Positions 1 to 7,150 of a DNA stretch of 24,146 nucleotides are shown piece after piece; within the stretch, counting starts at the first letter, position 1; each line of letters opens with the position of its first letter. Made by a program: the position numbers and the translations under genes. The stretch is from positions 1-24,146 of the forward strand of contig JAEYVF010000094.1 of assembly GCA_023432005.1 (NCBI GenBank). The letters are read 5' to 3'. Below the pieces are notes generated by a model, which saw only the letters and a list, made by a program, of their open reading frames with translations, was not told where the DNA came from and did no database searches. This DNA is from Actinomycetes bacterium. Its GTDB lineage: Bacteria > Actinomycetota > Actinomycetes > Actinomycetales > Microbacteriaceae.

Positions 1-496
1 GCACGTCGACGTGACCGCCGGCGGCGGCGACCTGGAACGGCTCGGTCGACTCCGAGCGCTCCTTGACGTGGATGAGCTGACCCGGCTTCACGCGGAACGA
101 CGGGCGGTCGACGATCTTGCCGTCGACGAGGATGTGGCGGTGCACGACGAACTGGCGGGCCTGCGCCGTGGTGCGGGCGAAGCCGGCACGCAGCACGAGA
201 GCGTCGAGACGCATCTCGAGGAGCTCGACGAGGTTCTCACCGGTGAGGCCCTGGGTGCGACGGGCCTCGTTGAACACGATGCGCAGCTGCTTCTCGCGGA
301 TGCCGTACTGCTCGCGCAGACGCTGCTTCTCGCGCAGACGCACCGCGTAGTCGCTGTCGGCCTTGCGCTTGGTGCGGCCGTGCTCACCCGGGGCGTAGGG
401 GCGCTTCTCGAGGTAGCGGGCGGCCTTCGGCGTCAGCGGGATGCCGAGCGCGCGGGAGAGGCGGACCTTGCGGCGGTCCTGGGACTTGGTGGTCAT
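1..496 (-). CDS. rpsD: 30S ribosomal protein S4, 3' end beyond the window
   Basis: S4 is a primary 16S rRNA-binding protein that nucleates assembly of the small subunit. The ATG is at 496-494, preceded by a GGAAGGAC ribosome binding site, and 165 codons are visible of about 200 usual, so only the C-terminal tail is missing. Residues 1-90 match the basic S4 N-terminal domain (KRPYAPGEHG at 31-40). Residues about 95-155 are the S4 RNA-binding fold (EMRLDALVLRAGFARTTAQA followed by HILVDGKIVD). There are no cysteines in the N-terminal domain, so it is the zinc-independent form. It lies 148 bp downstream of rarA in the same direction and probably has its own promoter in that gap. The identification is firm. 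Confidence 0.97.
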   Translation of the reverse strand, partial: MTTKSQDRRKVRLSRALGIPLTPKAARYLEKRPYAPGEHGRTKRKADSDYAVRLREKQRLREQYGIREKQLRIVFNEARRTQGLTGENLVELLEMRLDALVLRAGFARTTAQARQFVVHRHILVDGKIVDRPSFRVKPGQLIHVKERSESTEPFQVAAAGGHVDV

Positions 497-538
497 GGAT
501 GTCCTTCCAGCACGTGGCCGCGGCTCTCGCGGCTCACA

Positions 539-576
539 GACGTGCATCCCCCCGTCCGGTGTCCCGGGCGCACGTC
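539..576 (-). promoter_or_regulatory. Inverted repeat in the rpsD leader
   Basis: GACGTGC (539-545) and GCACGTC (570-576) are perfect 7-bp inverted arms around a 24-nt loop. The loop contains a second possible stem, CCCG (551-554) with CGGG (565-568). In the rpsD transcript this would form a two-tier hairpin ending about 42 nt before the start codon. S4 represses its own mRNA in other phyla by binding structured leaders, so this could be such a target, but that function is inference. Confidence 0.35.
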
Positions 577-627
577 GACGCGACCGGTGGAACTGAAGGT
601 GGGATGTGTTCGGACTCGAACCGGGAC

Positions 628-636
628 AGCTTACCA
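628..636 (-). promoter_or_regulatory. Candidate extended -10 promoter for rpsD
   Basis: Reading the minus strand, TGGTAAGCT combines the extended TGN motif with a TANNNT -10 hexamer (TAAGCT, 633-628). I see no recognisable -35 box. Transcription from about 621 would give rpsD a leader of about 125 nt. The assignment rests only on motif match and position. Confidence 0.35.
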
Positions 637-640
637 GAAC

Positions 641-654
641 GGGGCTACTGCCCC
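641..654 (-). terminator. Short GC hairpin over the rarA stop codon
   Basis: GGGGC (641-645), a four-base loop and GCCCC (650-654) form a perfect 5-bp hairpin that includes the rarA TAG. No T-run follows it on the minus strand. It could be a weak terminator separating rarA from rpsD, or chance in GC-rich DNA. Confidence 0.25.
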
Positions 655-2015
655 GGCGCCTCCTCGCGCTTCGGCAGCGGCCGGCCCGTGAGGAGCGCTC
701 GTAGCCGCTCGAGGCGCGCGCCGAGCTCGCGTTCGTAGCCGTTGCCCGTCGGCGCGTAGTAGCGCGTTCCCGCGAGCTCGTCGGGGAGGTACTGCTGCTC
801 GGCCACGCCGTACGGGGCGTCGTGCGCGTACACATAGCCCTTGCCGTGCCCGAGCTTCTTCGCACCGGGGTAGTGCGCGTCCCGCAGGTGGGTCGGGACC
901 CGGCCGATGCGTCCGGCCCGCACATCCCCGATCGCCTTGTCGATGCCGAGGTACGACGCGTTCGACTTCGGTGCCGTCGCGAGGTAGACCACGGCCTCCG
1001 CGAGCAGGATGCGACCCTCCGGCATGCCGATGAGCTGCACCCCCTGCGCGGCCGAGACGGCGACCGTGAGCGCCTGCGGGTCGGCCATGCCCACGTCCTC
1101 CGCCGCCGAGATCATGATGCGCCGCGCGATGAACCGCGGATCCTCGCCCGCCTCGACCATCCGGGCGAGGTAGTGCAGAGCCGCGTCGACGTCGGAGCCG
1201 CGGATCGACTTGATGAAGGCGCTGATGACGTCGTAGTGCTCGTCACCCTGGCGGTCGTAGCGCAGGAGCGCACGGTCGACGGTGGCCGCGACGATCTCCG
1301 CGGTGATCTGCGGCGTCTCCCCCTCGGCGGTCGCATCGGGCGCGGCCGCCACGATCGCTGCGGCCTCGAGCGCCGTGAGCGCGCGGCGGGCATCGCCGGA
1401 GGCCAGGCGGATGATGGCCGCACGCGCGTCGTCGGCGAGCGTCACGCCGCCGTCGAGCCCCCGCGGGTCGATCACGGCGCGGTCGACGAGCGTGCCGAGG
1501 TCGTCGTCGGACAACGGCTCGAGGGTGAGCAGCAGAGAGCGCGAGAGCAACGGCGCGACGACGGAGAACGACGGGTTCTCGGTCGTGGCGGCCACGAGGA
1601 TGACCCAGCCGTTCTCGACACCGGGCAGCAGCGCGTCCTGCTGGGCCTTCGTGAAGCGGTGGATCTCGTCGAGGAAGAGCACGGTCGAGATGCCGTAGAG
1701 GTCGCGGGTCGAGCGCGCCTCGTCCATGACCTGCCGCACGTCCTTGACGCCCGCGGTCACCGCCGAGAGCTCGACGAACCGGCGACCGGAGCTGCGTGCG
1801 ATCGCCTGAGCGAGGGTCGTCTTGCCCGTTCCCGGGGGCCCCCACAGGATGACGGAGACCGAGCCCGACTCCCCCGTCGCGTCGCGTGCGAGGTTGACGA
1901 GCGGGGATCCGGGACCGAGCAGGTGCCTCTGCCCCGCGACCTCGTCGAGCGAGCTCGGCCGCATCCGCACCGCCAGCGGGGTCGACCCGGTGCGGAGTCC
2001 CTGCTGGCCGGTCAT
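645..2015 (-). CDS. rarA: Replication-associated recombination protein A (RarA/MgsA AAA+ ATPase)
   Basis: RarA is a clamp-loader-like AAA+ ATPase that acts at stalled replication forks and single-strand gaps. The 456-residue length fits the family. Walker A is GPPGTGKTT at residues 59-67, Walker B is FLDEIH at 114-119, and the sensor-1 stretch ATTENPSF at 143-150 is typical of RarA. It is distinguished from RuvB by the N-terminal PLAVRMRPSSLDEVAGQ and by the long C-terminal oligomerisation domain with YLGIDKAIGDV and the HLRDAHYPGAKKLGHGKGY region. The ATG at 2015 has no ribosome binding site but has a -10-like box six bases upstream. It is divergent from the cyclophilin gene and upstream of rpsD. 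Confidence 0.96.
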   Translation of the reverse strand: MTGQQGLRTGSTPLAVRMRPSSLDEVAGQRHLLGPGSPLVNLARDATGESGSVSVILWGPPGTGKTTLAQAIARSSGRRFVELSAVTAGVKDVRQVMDEARSTRDLYGISTVLFLDEIHRFTKAQQDALLPGVENGWVILVAATTENPSFSVVAPLLSRSLLLTLEPLSDDDLGTLVDRAVIDPRGLDGGVTLADDARAAIIRLASGDARRALTALEAAAIVAAAPDATAEGETPQITAEIVAATVDRALLRYDRQGDEHYDVISAFIKSIRGSDVDAALHYLARMVEAGEDPRFIARRIMISAAEDVGMADPQALTVAVSAAQGVQLIGMPEGRILLAEAVVYLATAPKSNASYLGIDKAIGDVRAGRIGRVPTHLRDAHYPGAKKLGHGKGYVYAHDAPYGVAEQQYLPDELAGTRYYAPTGNGYERELGARLERLRALLTGRPLPKREEAPGQ

Positions 2016-2021
2016 GCGCTC

Positions 2022-2027
2022 ATGCTA
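2022..2027 (-). promoter_or_regulatory. Candidate -10 box for a leaderless rarA mRNA
   Basis: TAGCAT on the minus strand fits TANNNT and ends 6 nt before the rarA ATG. Transcription would therefore begin at or next to the A of the start codon. No purine-rich ribosome binding site is present and no clear -35 is seen. Confidence 0.45.
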
Positions 2028-2059
2028 ACCGCGGCGCCCGACGGCCGCCGACGCCCGGT

Positions 2060-2088
2060 TTGGAGCCCCCGTGGGCGCTCGTTAGAGT
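2060..2088 (+). promoter_or_regulatory. Candidate sigma-70-type promoter for the cyclophilin gene
   Basis: TTGGAG (2060-2065) and TAGAGT (2083-2088) are separated by exactly 17 nt, the ideal spacing for a housekeeping promoter. The predicted start near 2095 leaves a leader of about 45 nt before the GTG at 2140. The -35 matches three of six consensus positions. Confidence 0.5.
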
Positions 2089-2139
2089 TCACGGTGGGCT
2101 GCGCGGCTTGCGGCCCCGACCCGTCGGAGAGGACCACGA

Positions 2140-2946
2140 GTGGCATCGAGTCGGCAGCAGCGCGAGCAGCGGGAGGCGCGGGAGCGCCTCCGGGCGTACC
2201 AGGCTCGTCAGGAGGTCCACGAGCGGCGTACGACGCGACGCCGGCGCGACAACGTGGTCGCCATCGTGGGTGGCCTGGCCGTCGCGGCCCTCGCCATCAC
2301 GACCCAGGTGATCTACTTCACCGCGGGCCCCGGAGCCCCGGAGCCCGCTCCCTCGGCGTCGCCGTCCGAGTCGCCCTCGGCGCAGGCGGGCGAGAACGTC
2401 GGCGCGCCCGATCCCTCGCTCGCGGAGGACCGCGTGTGGACGGGCGAGATCGTGCTCAACGACGACGTGGTGCTCGGGATCGAGCTCGACGGCACGAAGG
2501 CGCCCCAGGCGGTCGCCGGATGGGTGCAGGACGCCGAGGACGGCTACTACGAGGGCAAGACCTGCCACCGCCTCGCGACGAGCGAGGGGTTCTCGTTCCT
2601 CCAGTGCGGTTCGCTCGACGGCACGGGCGCGGGCGACCCCGGGTTCGCCTACGGGCCCATCGAGAACGCCCCGGCGGACGACGTCTACCCCGCGGGCACG
2701 ATCGCGATGGCGCGTGCCTCGGGCGATGCGTACAGCAACGGCCACCAGTTCTTCATCGTGACCGCCGACACGACCCTGCCTGCGGACCCCGCGGGCGGCT
2801 ACACGGTCGTCGGCACCGTCACGAGCGGGCTCGAGGATCTGATCGCGAAGATCACCTCGGCGGGCATCGACGAGGAGACGCTCGGCGGGGATGGAACGGG
2901 CCTGCCCGCGATTCCCACCGTCATCAGCCGGGTGACCCTGCAATAG
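2140..2946 (+). CDS. Membrane-anchored cyclophilin-type peptidyl-prolyl cis-trans isomerase
   Basis: Cyclophilins catalyse cis-trans isomerisation of X-Pro bonds. This 268-residue protein has a highly basic N-terminus (residues 1-37), one transmembrane helix (about 39-61) and a Pro/Ser/Ala-rich linker (about 63-90), then a cyclophilin domain to the end. The domain should therefore lie outside the membrane and help fold exported proteins. Recognisable elements are YYEGKTCHRL, the NGHQFFIVTAD stretch, and GGYTVVGTVTSGLE near the C-terminus. The FxMxR-type active-site motif is diverged (SFLQCG, GTIAMARA), so activity is likely but not certain. The GTG at 2140 follows GGAGAGGACC. A membrane cyclophilin beside rel is also found in Mycobacterium tuberculosis (ppiB/Rv2582), which supports the call. 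Confidence 0.88.
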   Translation: MASSRQQREQREARERLRAYQARQEVHERRTTRRRRDNVVAIVGGLAVAALAITTQVIYFTAGPGAPEPAPSASPSESPSAQAGENVGAPDPSLAEDRVWTGEIVLNDDVVLGIELDGTKAPQAVAGWVQDAEDGYYEGKTCHRLATSEGFSFLQCGSLDGTGAGDPGFAYGPIENAPADDVYPAGTIAMARASGDAYSNGHQFFIVTADTTLPADPAGGYTVVGTVTSGLEDLIAKITSAGIDEETLGGDGTGLPAIPTVISRVTLQ

Positions 2947-2955
2947 GCTGTCACG

Positions 2956-2976
2956 GGCCGGAGAGAGGCACCGGCC
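2956..2976 (+). terminator. Hairpin between the cyclophilin and DUF349 genes
   Basis: GGCCGG (2956-2961), a 9-nt loop and CCGGCC (2971-2976) make a perfect 6-bp stem ten bases after the cyclophilin stop codon. No T-run follows. It may attenuate transcription into the DUF349 gene or protect the upstream message. Confidence 0.35.
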
Positions 2977-2999
2977 ACGAGGCGAGAGCAGGAGACGCA

Positions 3000-4229
3000 G
3001 TGAGCGACGATCAGACGGCCCCCTGGGGCCGCGTCGACGACGACGGCACGGTCTACGTCCGCGGCGCCGCGGGCGAGCGGGCCGTCGGCCAGTACCCGGA
3101 TGCCACCCCCGAGGAGGCGCTCGCGTACTACGAACGCAAGTTCGCGGAGCTCGAGGGCCAGGTGAGCCTGCTCGAGCAGCGTCTGCGCGGAGGCGCCCCG
3201 GCGCAGGACGTCGCGAAGGCCGTCTCGGCGCTCGCACCCGCCATCCCCGAGGCCAACGCCGTCGGCGACCTGCAGAGCCTGTCCGACCGGCTCGCGAAGC
3301 TCCAGGAGACGCTGGGGGAAGCCGCCGAGAAGCAGAGCGCCGAGGCGCAGCAGGCGATCGCCGATGCCCTCGCCGGTCGTGAGGCGATCGTCGCCGAGGC
3401 CGAGGCGCTCGCCGCACAGGACCTCTCGAAGGCGCAGTGGAAGCAGGTGTCGGCTCAGCTCGACGCCCTCTTCGCGAGCTGGCAGACCGCGCAGCACAGC
3501 GGTCCGCGCATCCCGAAGAAGGACGGCGACGAGCTCTGGAAGCGATTCCGCGCGGCGCGCTCGACGATCGAGACCGCCCGCAAGGCGTTCTTCGCCGAGC
3601 TCGACTCGGTGCACCGCGACGCGCGCGCTCGCAAGCAGGCGCTCGTGGAGCGGGCCGAAGCCCTCGCCGACAAGGGCGCCGCGGGCATCCCCGACTACCG
3701 CCGCCTGCTCGAGGACTGGAAGGCCGCGGGTCGCGCGGGCAAGAAGGTCGACGACGCCCTGTGGGCGCGCTTCAAGGCAGCGGGCGACGTGCTCTACGGC
3801 GCCAAGGCCGAAGCCGATGCCATCGAGAACGTCGAGTTCAGCGAGAACCTCGAGAAGAAGCTCGCGCTCCTGGACGAGGCCGAGCCGCTCCTCACGGCGA
3901 CGGATCGCAACGCGGCCCGGACGACCCTCACGGGCATCCAGCGTCGCTGGGATGAGATCGGCAAGGTCCCTCGCGAGCAGGTGCGCGTCGTCGAGGACCG
4001 CCTCCGCAAGATCGAGGCCGCCGTGCGCAAGCTCGAGGACGAGCACTGGAACCGCACCGACCCCGAGAAGCAGGCGCGTTCGGAGGGCTTCGCGGCTCAG
4101 CTCGAGCAGGCGATCGCGAAGGCCGAGCAGGAGCTCGCCGACGCGAAGAAGGCCGGCGACAAGCGCCGCATCACGGAGGCCGAGGACGAGCTCGCCGCCA
4201 AGCGCGCCTGGCTCACCGCTCTCGGCTGA
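3000..4229 (+). CDS. DUF349 domain-containing coiled-coil protein
   Basis: This 409-residue protein is almost entirely helical, acidic and basic in alternation, and contains repeated units of the DUF349 type. Examples are ASWQTAQHSGPRIPKKDGDE then LWKRFRAA (about residues 160-190), DWKAAGRAGKKVDDALWARF (about 240-260) and RRWDEIGKVPREQVRVVEDR (about 317-336). A coiled coil follows to the C-terminus. There is no signal peptide or membrane segment, so it is cytoplasmic. The molecular role of the family is not established and I do not assign one. The GTG at 3000 is chosen because GGAG lies 5 nt upstream and the conserved N-terminus (WGRVDDDGTVYVR) starts there. A longer frame upstream is open only because of GC bias. 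It is probably co-transcribed with the cyclophilin gene 53 bp upstream. Confidence 0.92.
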   Translation: MSDDQTAPWGRVDDDGTVYVRGAAGERAVGQYPDATPEEALAYYERKFAELEGQVSLLEQRLRGGAPAQDVAKAVSALAPAIPEANAVGDLQSLSDRLAKLQETLGEAAEKQSAEAQQAIADALAGREAIVAEAEALAAQDLSKAQWKQVSAQLDALFASWQTAQHSGPRIPKKDGDELWKRFRAARSTIETARKAFFAELDSVHRDARARKQALVERAEALADKGAAGIPDYRRLLEDWKAAGRAGKKVDDALWARFKAAGDVLYGAKAEADAIENVEFSENLEKKLALLDEAEPLLTATDRNAARTTLTGIQRRWDEIGKVPREQVRVVEDRLRKIEAAVRKLEDEHWNRTDPEKQARSEGFAAQLEQAIAKAEQELADAKKAGDKRRITEAEDELAAKRAWLTALG

Positions 4230-4315
4230 GCCGGAACCGCTCTCCACAGGCACGGTTGCGCACAGATCGGCCGTGATCTCGCGTCGACGCACGCCGGCCC
4301 GCGCACCCTGAGGGG

Positions 4316-4858
4316 ATGACGCCCTTCCCCGTGCTCGAAGACCTGCCCGAAACCGAGCTCCAGGCGGCGCTCCTCGACGGCGAGTGCTATCGGCTGGCCG
4401 ACGCGTACGTGCCGATCGGGGTGGCCTCTTCTCCCGCGGTGCGCGCGGCGGCGGTCGTGGGCACGCGCTCGACGCGCCTCGTGGTCGCGCTCGGCACGGC
4501 CGCATGGGTGTGGGGTGCGGCGGCGGCGCCCCCGCAACGCGCCGAGTTCCTCGTGGACCTCGCGGCTCGATGGCGACCGCGCGCGATCGATCGCGTGCAG
4601 GTGAGCGAGAGCGTGCTGAGGCCGGGAGACGTGGTGCGCCTCGGGATCGTCGGCGTGACCTCTCCTCTGCGCACCGCGATCGACCTCGCGCGCTTCCGCG
4701 GGAGGTTCGGCGATGCCGAGGAGCACGCTGTGCGCGAGCTCGCTCGCCGGGGACCGTTCGACCTGGGCGACGCGATCGCGGCGATGGAGCGCGGTCGCAA
4801 CCTCGCGGGGAAGCTCGAGGCGAGACGGCGCCTCCGCGCGGCGCTCAGCCCGAGTTGA
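4316..4858 (+). CDS. Conserved actinobacterial protein resembling AbiEi-type antitoxins
   Basis: The product is 180 residues, cytoplasmic and Arg-rich at its C-terminus. From about residue 50 it shows the pattern of the AbiEi-antitoxin-like/DUF559-neighbour family of actinobacteria: LVVALGTAAWVWGA, RVQVSESVLRPGDVVRLG and VTSPLRTAIDLARFRG, then a helical tail. Proteins of this family are often annotated as type IV antitoxins, but no AbiEii-like nucleotidyltransferase toxin lies nearby. The winged-helix N-terminus expected of a full AbiEi is also missing, so a real toxin-antitoxin role is doubtful. The start is uncertain. The ATG at 4316 abuts GAGGGG with no spacing, and a GTG at 4331 is the next option. 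The last 14 bp overlap the convergent rel gene. Confidence 0.72.
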   Translation: MTPFPVLEDLPETELQAALLDGECYRLADAYVPIGVASSPAVRAAAVVGTRSTRLVVALGTAAWVWGAAAAPPQRAEFLVDLAARWRPRAIDRVQVSESVLRPGDVVRLGIVGVTSPLRTAIDLARFRGRFGDAEEHAVRELARRGPFDLGDAIAAMERGRNLAGKLEARRRLRAALSPS

Positions 4859-7097
4859 CCCGGTAGACGTCGTAGACGGCGTCGATGCGGCGCACGGCGT
4901 TGAGCAGGCGGTCGAGGTGCACGGTGTCGCCCATCTCGAACACGTAGCGGCTGATCGCGAGGCGATCGCTCGAGGTCGACACGTTGGCCGAGAGGATGTT
5001 GACGTGGTGCTCGGAGAGCACGCGCGTGATGTCCGAGAGCAGCCCGGCGCGATCGAGAGCCTCCACCTGGATCTGCACGAGGAACAGGCTCGACGAGGTG
5101 GGCGCCCACTGCACCTCGATCATGCGATCCGGCTGGGTCAGCAGCGTCTTGACGTTGACGCAGTCCGAGCGGTGCACCGAGACGCCGGCGCCGCGCGTGA
5201 CGAAGCCGACGATCTCGTCGCCCGGCACCGGGGTGCAGCACTTCGCGAGCTTCACGAGGATGTCGGGGGCCCCGCGCACGAGCACCCCCGAGTCGCTCGG
5301 GCGCAGCGCGCGACCGCGCGCCTTCGACGTGAAGGTGAGCGTCTCATCCTCGGTCTCGACATCGGTCTGGAGCGATGCGAGCACCTTCTCGATGACCGAC
5401 TGCGTGGAGACATGTCCCTCGCCGACCGCCGCGTAGAGCGCCTCGACGCCGTCGTAACGCATCTGAGCCGCGACGGCGTTGACGACGTCCTGGCTCATGA
5501 GCTTCTGCAGCGGGAGGTTCTGCTTGCGCATCGCGCGGGCGATCGACTCCTTGCCCTGCTCGATCGCCTCCTCGCGGCGCTCCTTCGTGAACCATCCGCG
5601 GATCTTGTTGCGCGCACGCGCCGACTTGACGAAGTTGAGCCAGTCCTGGCTCGGACCGGCGTCCGGGTTCTTCGAGGTGAAGATCTCGACGACGTCGCCG
5701 GAGTTGAGGGTCGACTCCAGCGGCACGAGGCGCCCGTTCACCTTGGCGCCCATGGTGCGGTAGCCGATCTCGGTGTGCACGGCGAACGCGAAATCGACCG
5801 GGGTCGCCCCCGCCGGAAGCCCGATGACCTTCCCCTGCGGCGTGAAGACGTAGACCTCCTTGGCGCCGATCTCGAAGCGCAGGTTGTCGAGGAACTCCCC
5901 CGGGTCGGCGGTCTCCGCCTGCCAGTCGCTGATGTGGGCGAGCCAGGCCATCTCGGTGCCCGAGCGCTCGGCCGAGGCATCCGACCGCCCCGTCGCCATG
6001 CGCTCCTTGTACGCCCAGTGCGCCGCCACGCCGAACTCGGCACGCTCGTGCATCTCGTGCGTGCGGATCTGGATCTCGACCGCGCGGCCCTTGGGGCCGA
6101 TTACCGTGGTGTGGAGCGACTGGTAGAGGTTGAACTTCGGGGTCGCGATGTAGTCCTTGAAGCGCCCGGGGATCGGGTTCCAACGGGCGTGGATCGCGCC
6201 GAGCACGGCGTAGCAGTCGCGGATCGACCCGACGAGCACGCGGATGCCGACGAGGTCGTAGATCTCATCGAACTCGCGACCGCGCAGCACCATCTTCTGG
6301 TAGATCGAGTAGTACTGCTTCGGCCGGCCGACGACCTGGCCCTTGATCTTGGAGCTGCGGAGGTCGTCCGTGACGGCATCGATGACCTGCTGCACGAACT
6401 GCTCGCGCTGCGGCGTGCGGTCCCGTACGAGGCTCTCGATCTCGACGTAGAGCTTGGGGTAGAGCACCGCGAAGCTGAGGTCCTCGAGCTCCCACTTGAT
6501 GGTCTGGATGCCCAGGCGATGCGCGAGCGGCGCATAGATCTCGAGGGTCTCCTGTGCCTTGCGCGCCGCGGACTCCTGCGGCACGAAGCCCCAGGTGCGC
6601 GCGTTGTGCAGCCGGTCGGCGAGCTTGATGATGAGCACGCGGATGTCCTTCGACATCGCGACGACCATCTTGCGCACGGTCTCGGCCTGGGCGGAGTCGC
6701 CGTACTTGAGCTTGTCGAGCTTGGTGACGCCGTCGACGAGCATCGCGATCTCGTCGCCGAAGTCGGCGCGCAGCATGTCGAGCGTGTACTCGGTGTCCTC
6801 GACCGTGTCGTGCAGGAGGGCTGCGGCGATCGTCTTCGGCCCGATGCCGAGGTCGGCGAGGATCTGCGCGACGGCGACGGGATGCGTGATGTAGGGCTCG
6901 CCGCTGCGGCGCTTCTGCCCGTCATGCGCGCGCTCGGCCGCCGAGTACGCCCGCTCGATGAGCGCGATGTCGGCCTTCGGGTGGTGCGACCTGACCGTCT
7001 TGAGCAGCCGGTCGACGGCACCGGTCGGCTGCGACCGTGAGAAGAGCCGTGGGAGCAGGGCGCGCCGGGACGCCGTGTTCTGCGTCTCGGTGCTCAT
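4845..7097 (-). CDS. rel: Bifunctional (p)ppGpp synthetase/hydrolase, Rel (RSH family)
   Basis: Rel makes (p)ppGpp from ATP and GTP/GDP on stalled ribosomes and also hydrolyses it. It has 750 residues, usual for the family. The HD hydrolase domain spans about 45-200, with YITHP (69-73), LLHDTVED (94-101) and KLADRLHN (158-165). The synthetase domain spans about 250-365 and contains GRFKD at 311-315. That RFKD (basic) form marks bifunctional Rel rather than synthetase-only RelA (EFDD type). A TGS domain follows at about 415-475 and the C-terminal ACT domain is at about 670-750. The ATG at 7097 has a good GGGAGGAC site. The gene lies 53 bp after secF and probably has its own promoter. Its stop codon overlaps the gene on the other strand. 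Confidence 0.97.
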   Translation of the reverse strand: MSTETQNTASRRALLPRLFSRSQPTGAVDRLLKTVRSHHPKADIALIERAYSAAERAHDGQKRRSGEPYITHPVAVAQILADLGIGPKTIAAALLHDTVEDTEYTLDMLRADFGDEIAMLVDGVTKLDKLKYGDSAQAETVRKMVVAMSKDIRVLIIKLADRLHNARTWGFVPQESAARKAQETLEIYAPLAHRLGIQTIKWELEDLSFAVLYPKLYVEIESLVRDRTPQREQFVQQVIDAVTDDLRSSKIKGQVVGRPKQYYSIYQKMVLRGREFDEIYDLVGIRVLVGSIRDCYAVLGAIHARWNPIPGRFKDYIATPKFNLYQSLHTTVIGPKGRAVEIQIRTHEMHERAEFGVAAHWAYKERMATGRSDASAERSGTEMAWLAHISDWQAETADPGEFLDNLRFEIGAKEVYVFTPQGKVIGLPAGATPVDFAFAVHTEIGYRTMGAKVNGRLVPLESTLNSGDVVEIFTSKNPDAGPSQDWLNFVKSARARNKIRGWFTKERREEAIEQGKESIARAMRKQNLPLQKLMSQDVVNAVAAQMRYDGVEALYAAVGEGHVSTQSVIEKVLASLQTDVETEDETLTFTSKARGRALRPSDSGVLVRGAPDILVKLAKCCTPVPGDEIVGFVTRGAGVSVHRSDCVNVKTLLTQPDRMIEVQWAPTSSSLFLVQIQVEALDRAGLLSDITRVLSEHHVNILSANVSTSSDRLAISRYVFEMGDTVHLDRLLNAVRRIDAVYDVYRVNSG

Positions 7098-7119
7098 CGC
7101 GCGTCCTCCCAGATCTTCG

Positions 7120-7125
7120 ATTCTA
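7120..7125 (-). promoter_or_regulatory. Candidate -10 box for rel
   Basis: TAGAAT on the minus strand matches the -10 consensus at five of six positions and stands out in the GC-rich secF-rel gap. Transcription would start near 7113, leaving a leader of about 16 nt that contains the ribosome binding site. The -35 region (GGTGAC at 16-nt spacing) is weak. Confidence 0.45.
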
Positions 7126-7150
7126 GAAGGCTCGCGCGCGCGTCACCGGC

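Noticed and set aside
606..630. tRNA T-arm-like sequence (TTCGAGTCC on minus) upstream of rpsD
   Set aside because: The flanking bases do not form a proper T stem and no acceptor or anticodon arm is found, so it is not a tRNA or a clear remnant.
822..2999. Long plus-strand open frame joining the antisense of rarA to the DUF349 gene
   Set aside because: Only the part from 3000 has protein-family similarity and a ribosome binding site. The rest crosses rarA in antisense and the cyclophilin gene in another frame.
4859..7040. Long plus-strand open frame opposite rel
   Set aside because: Complement of the rel coding sequence with shadow composition and no start context.
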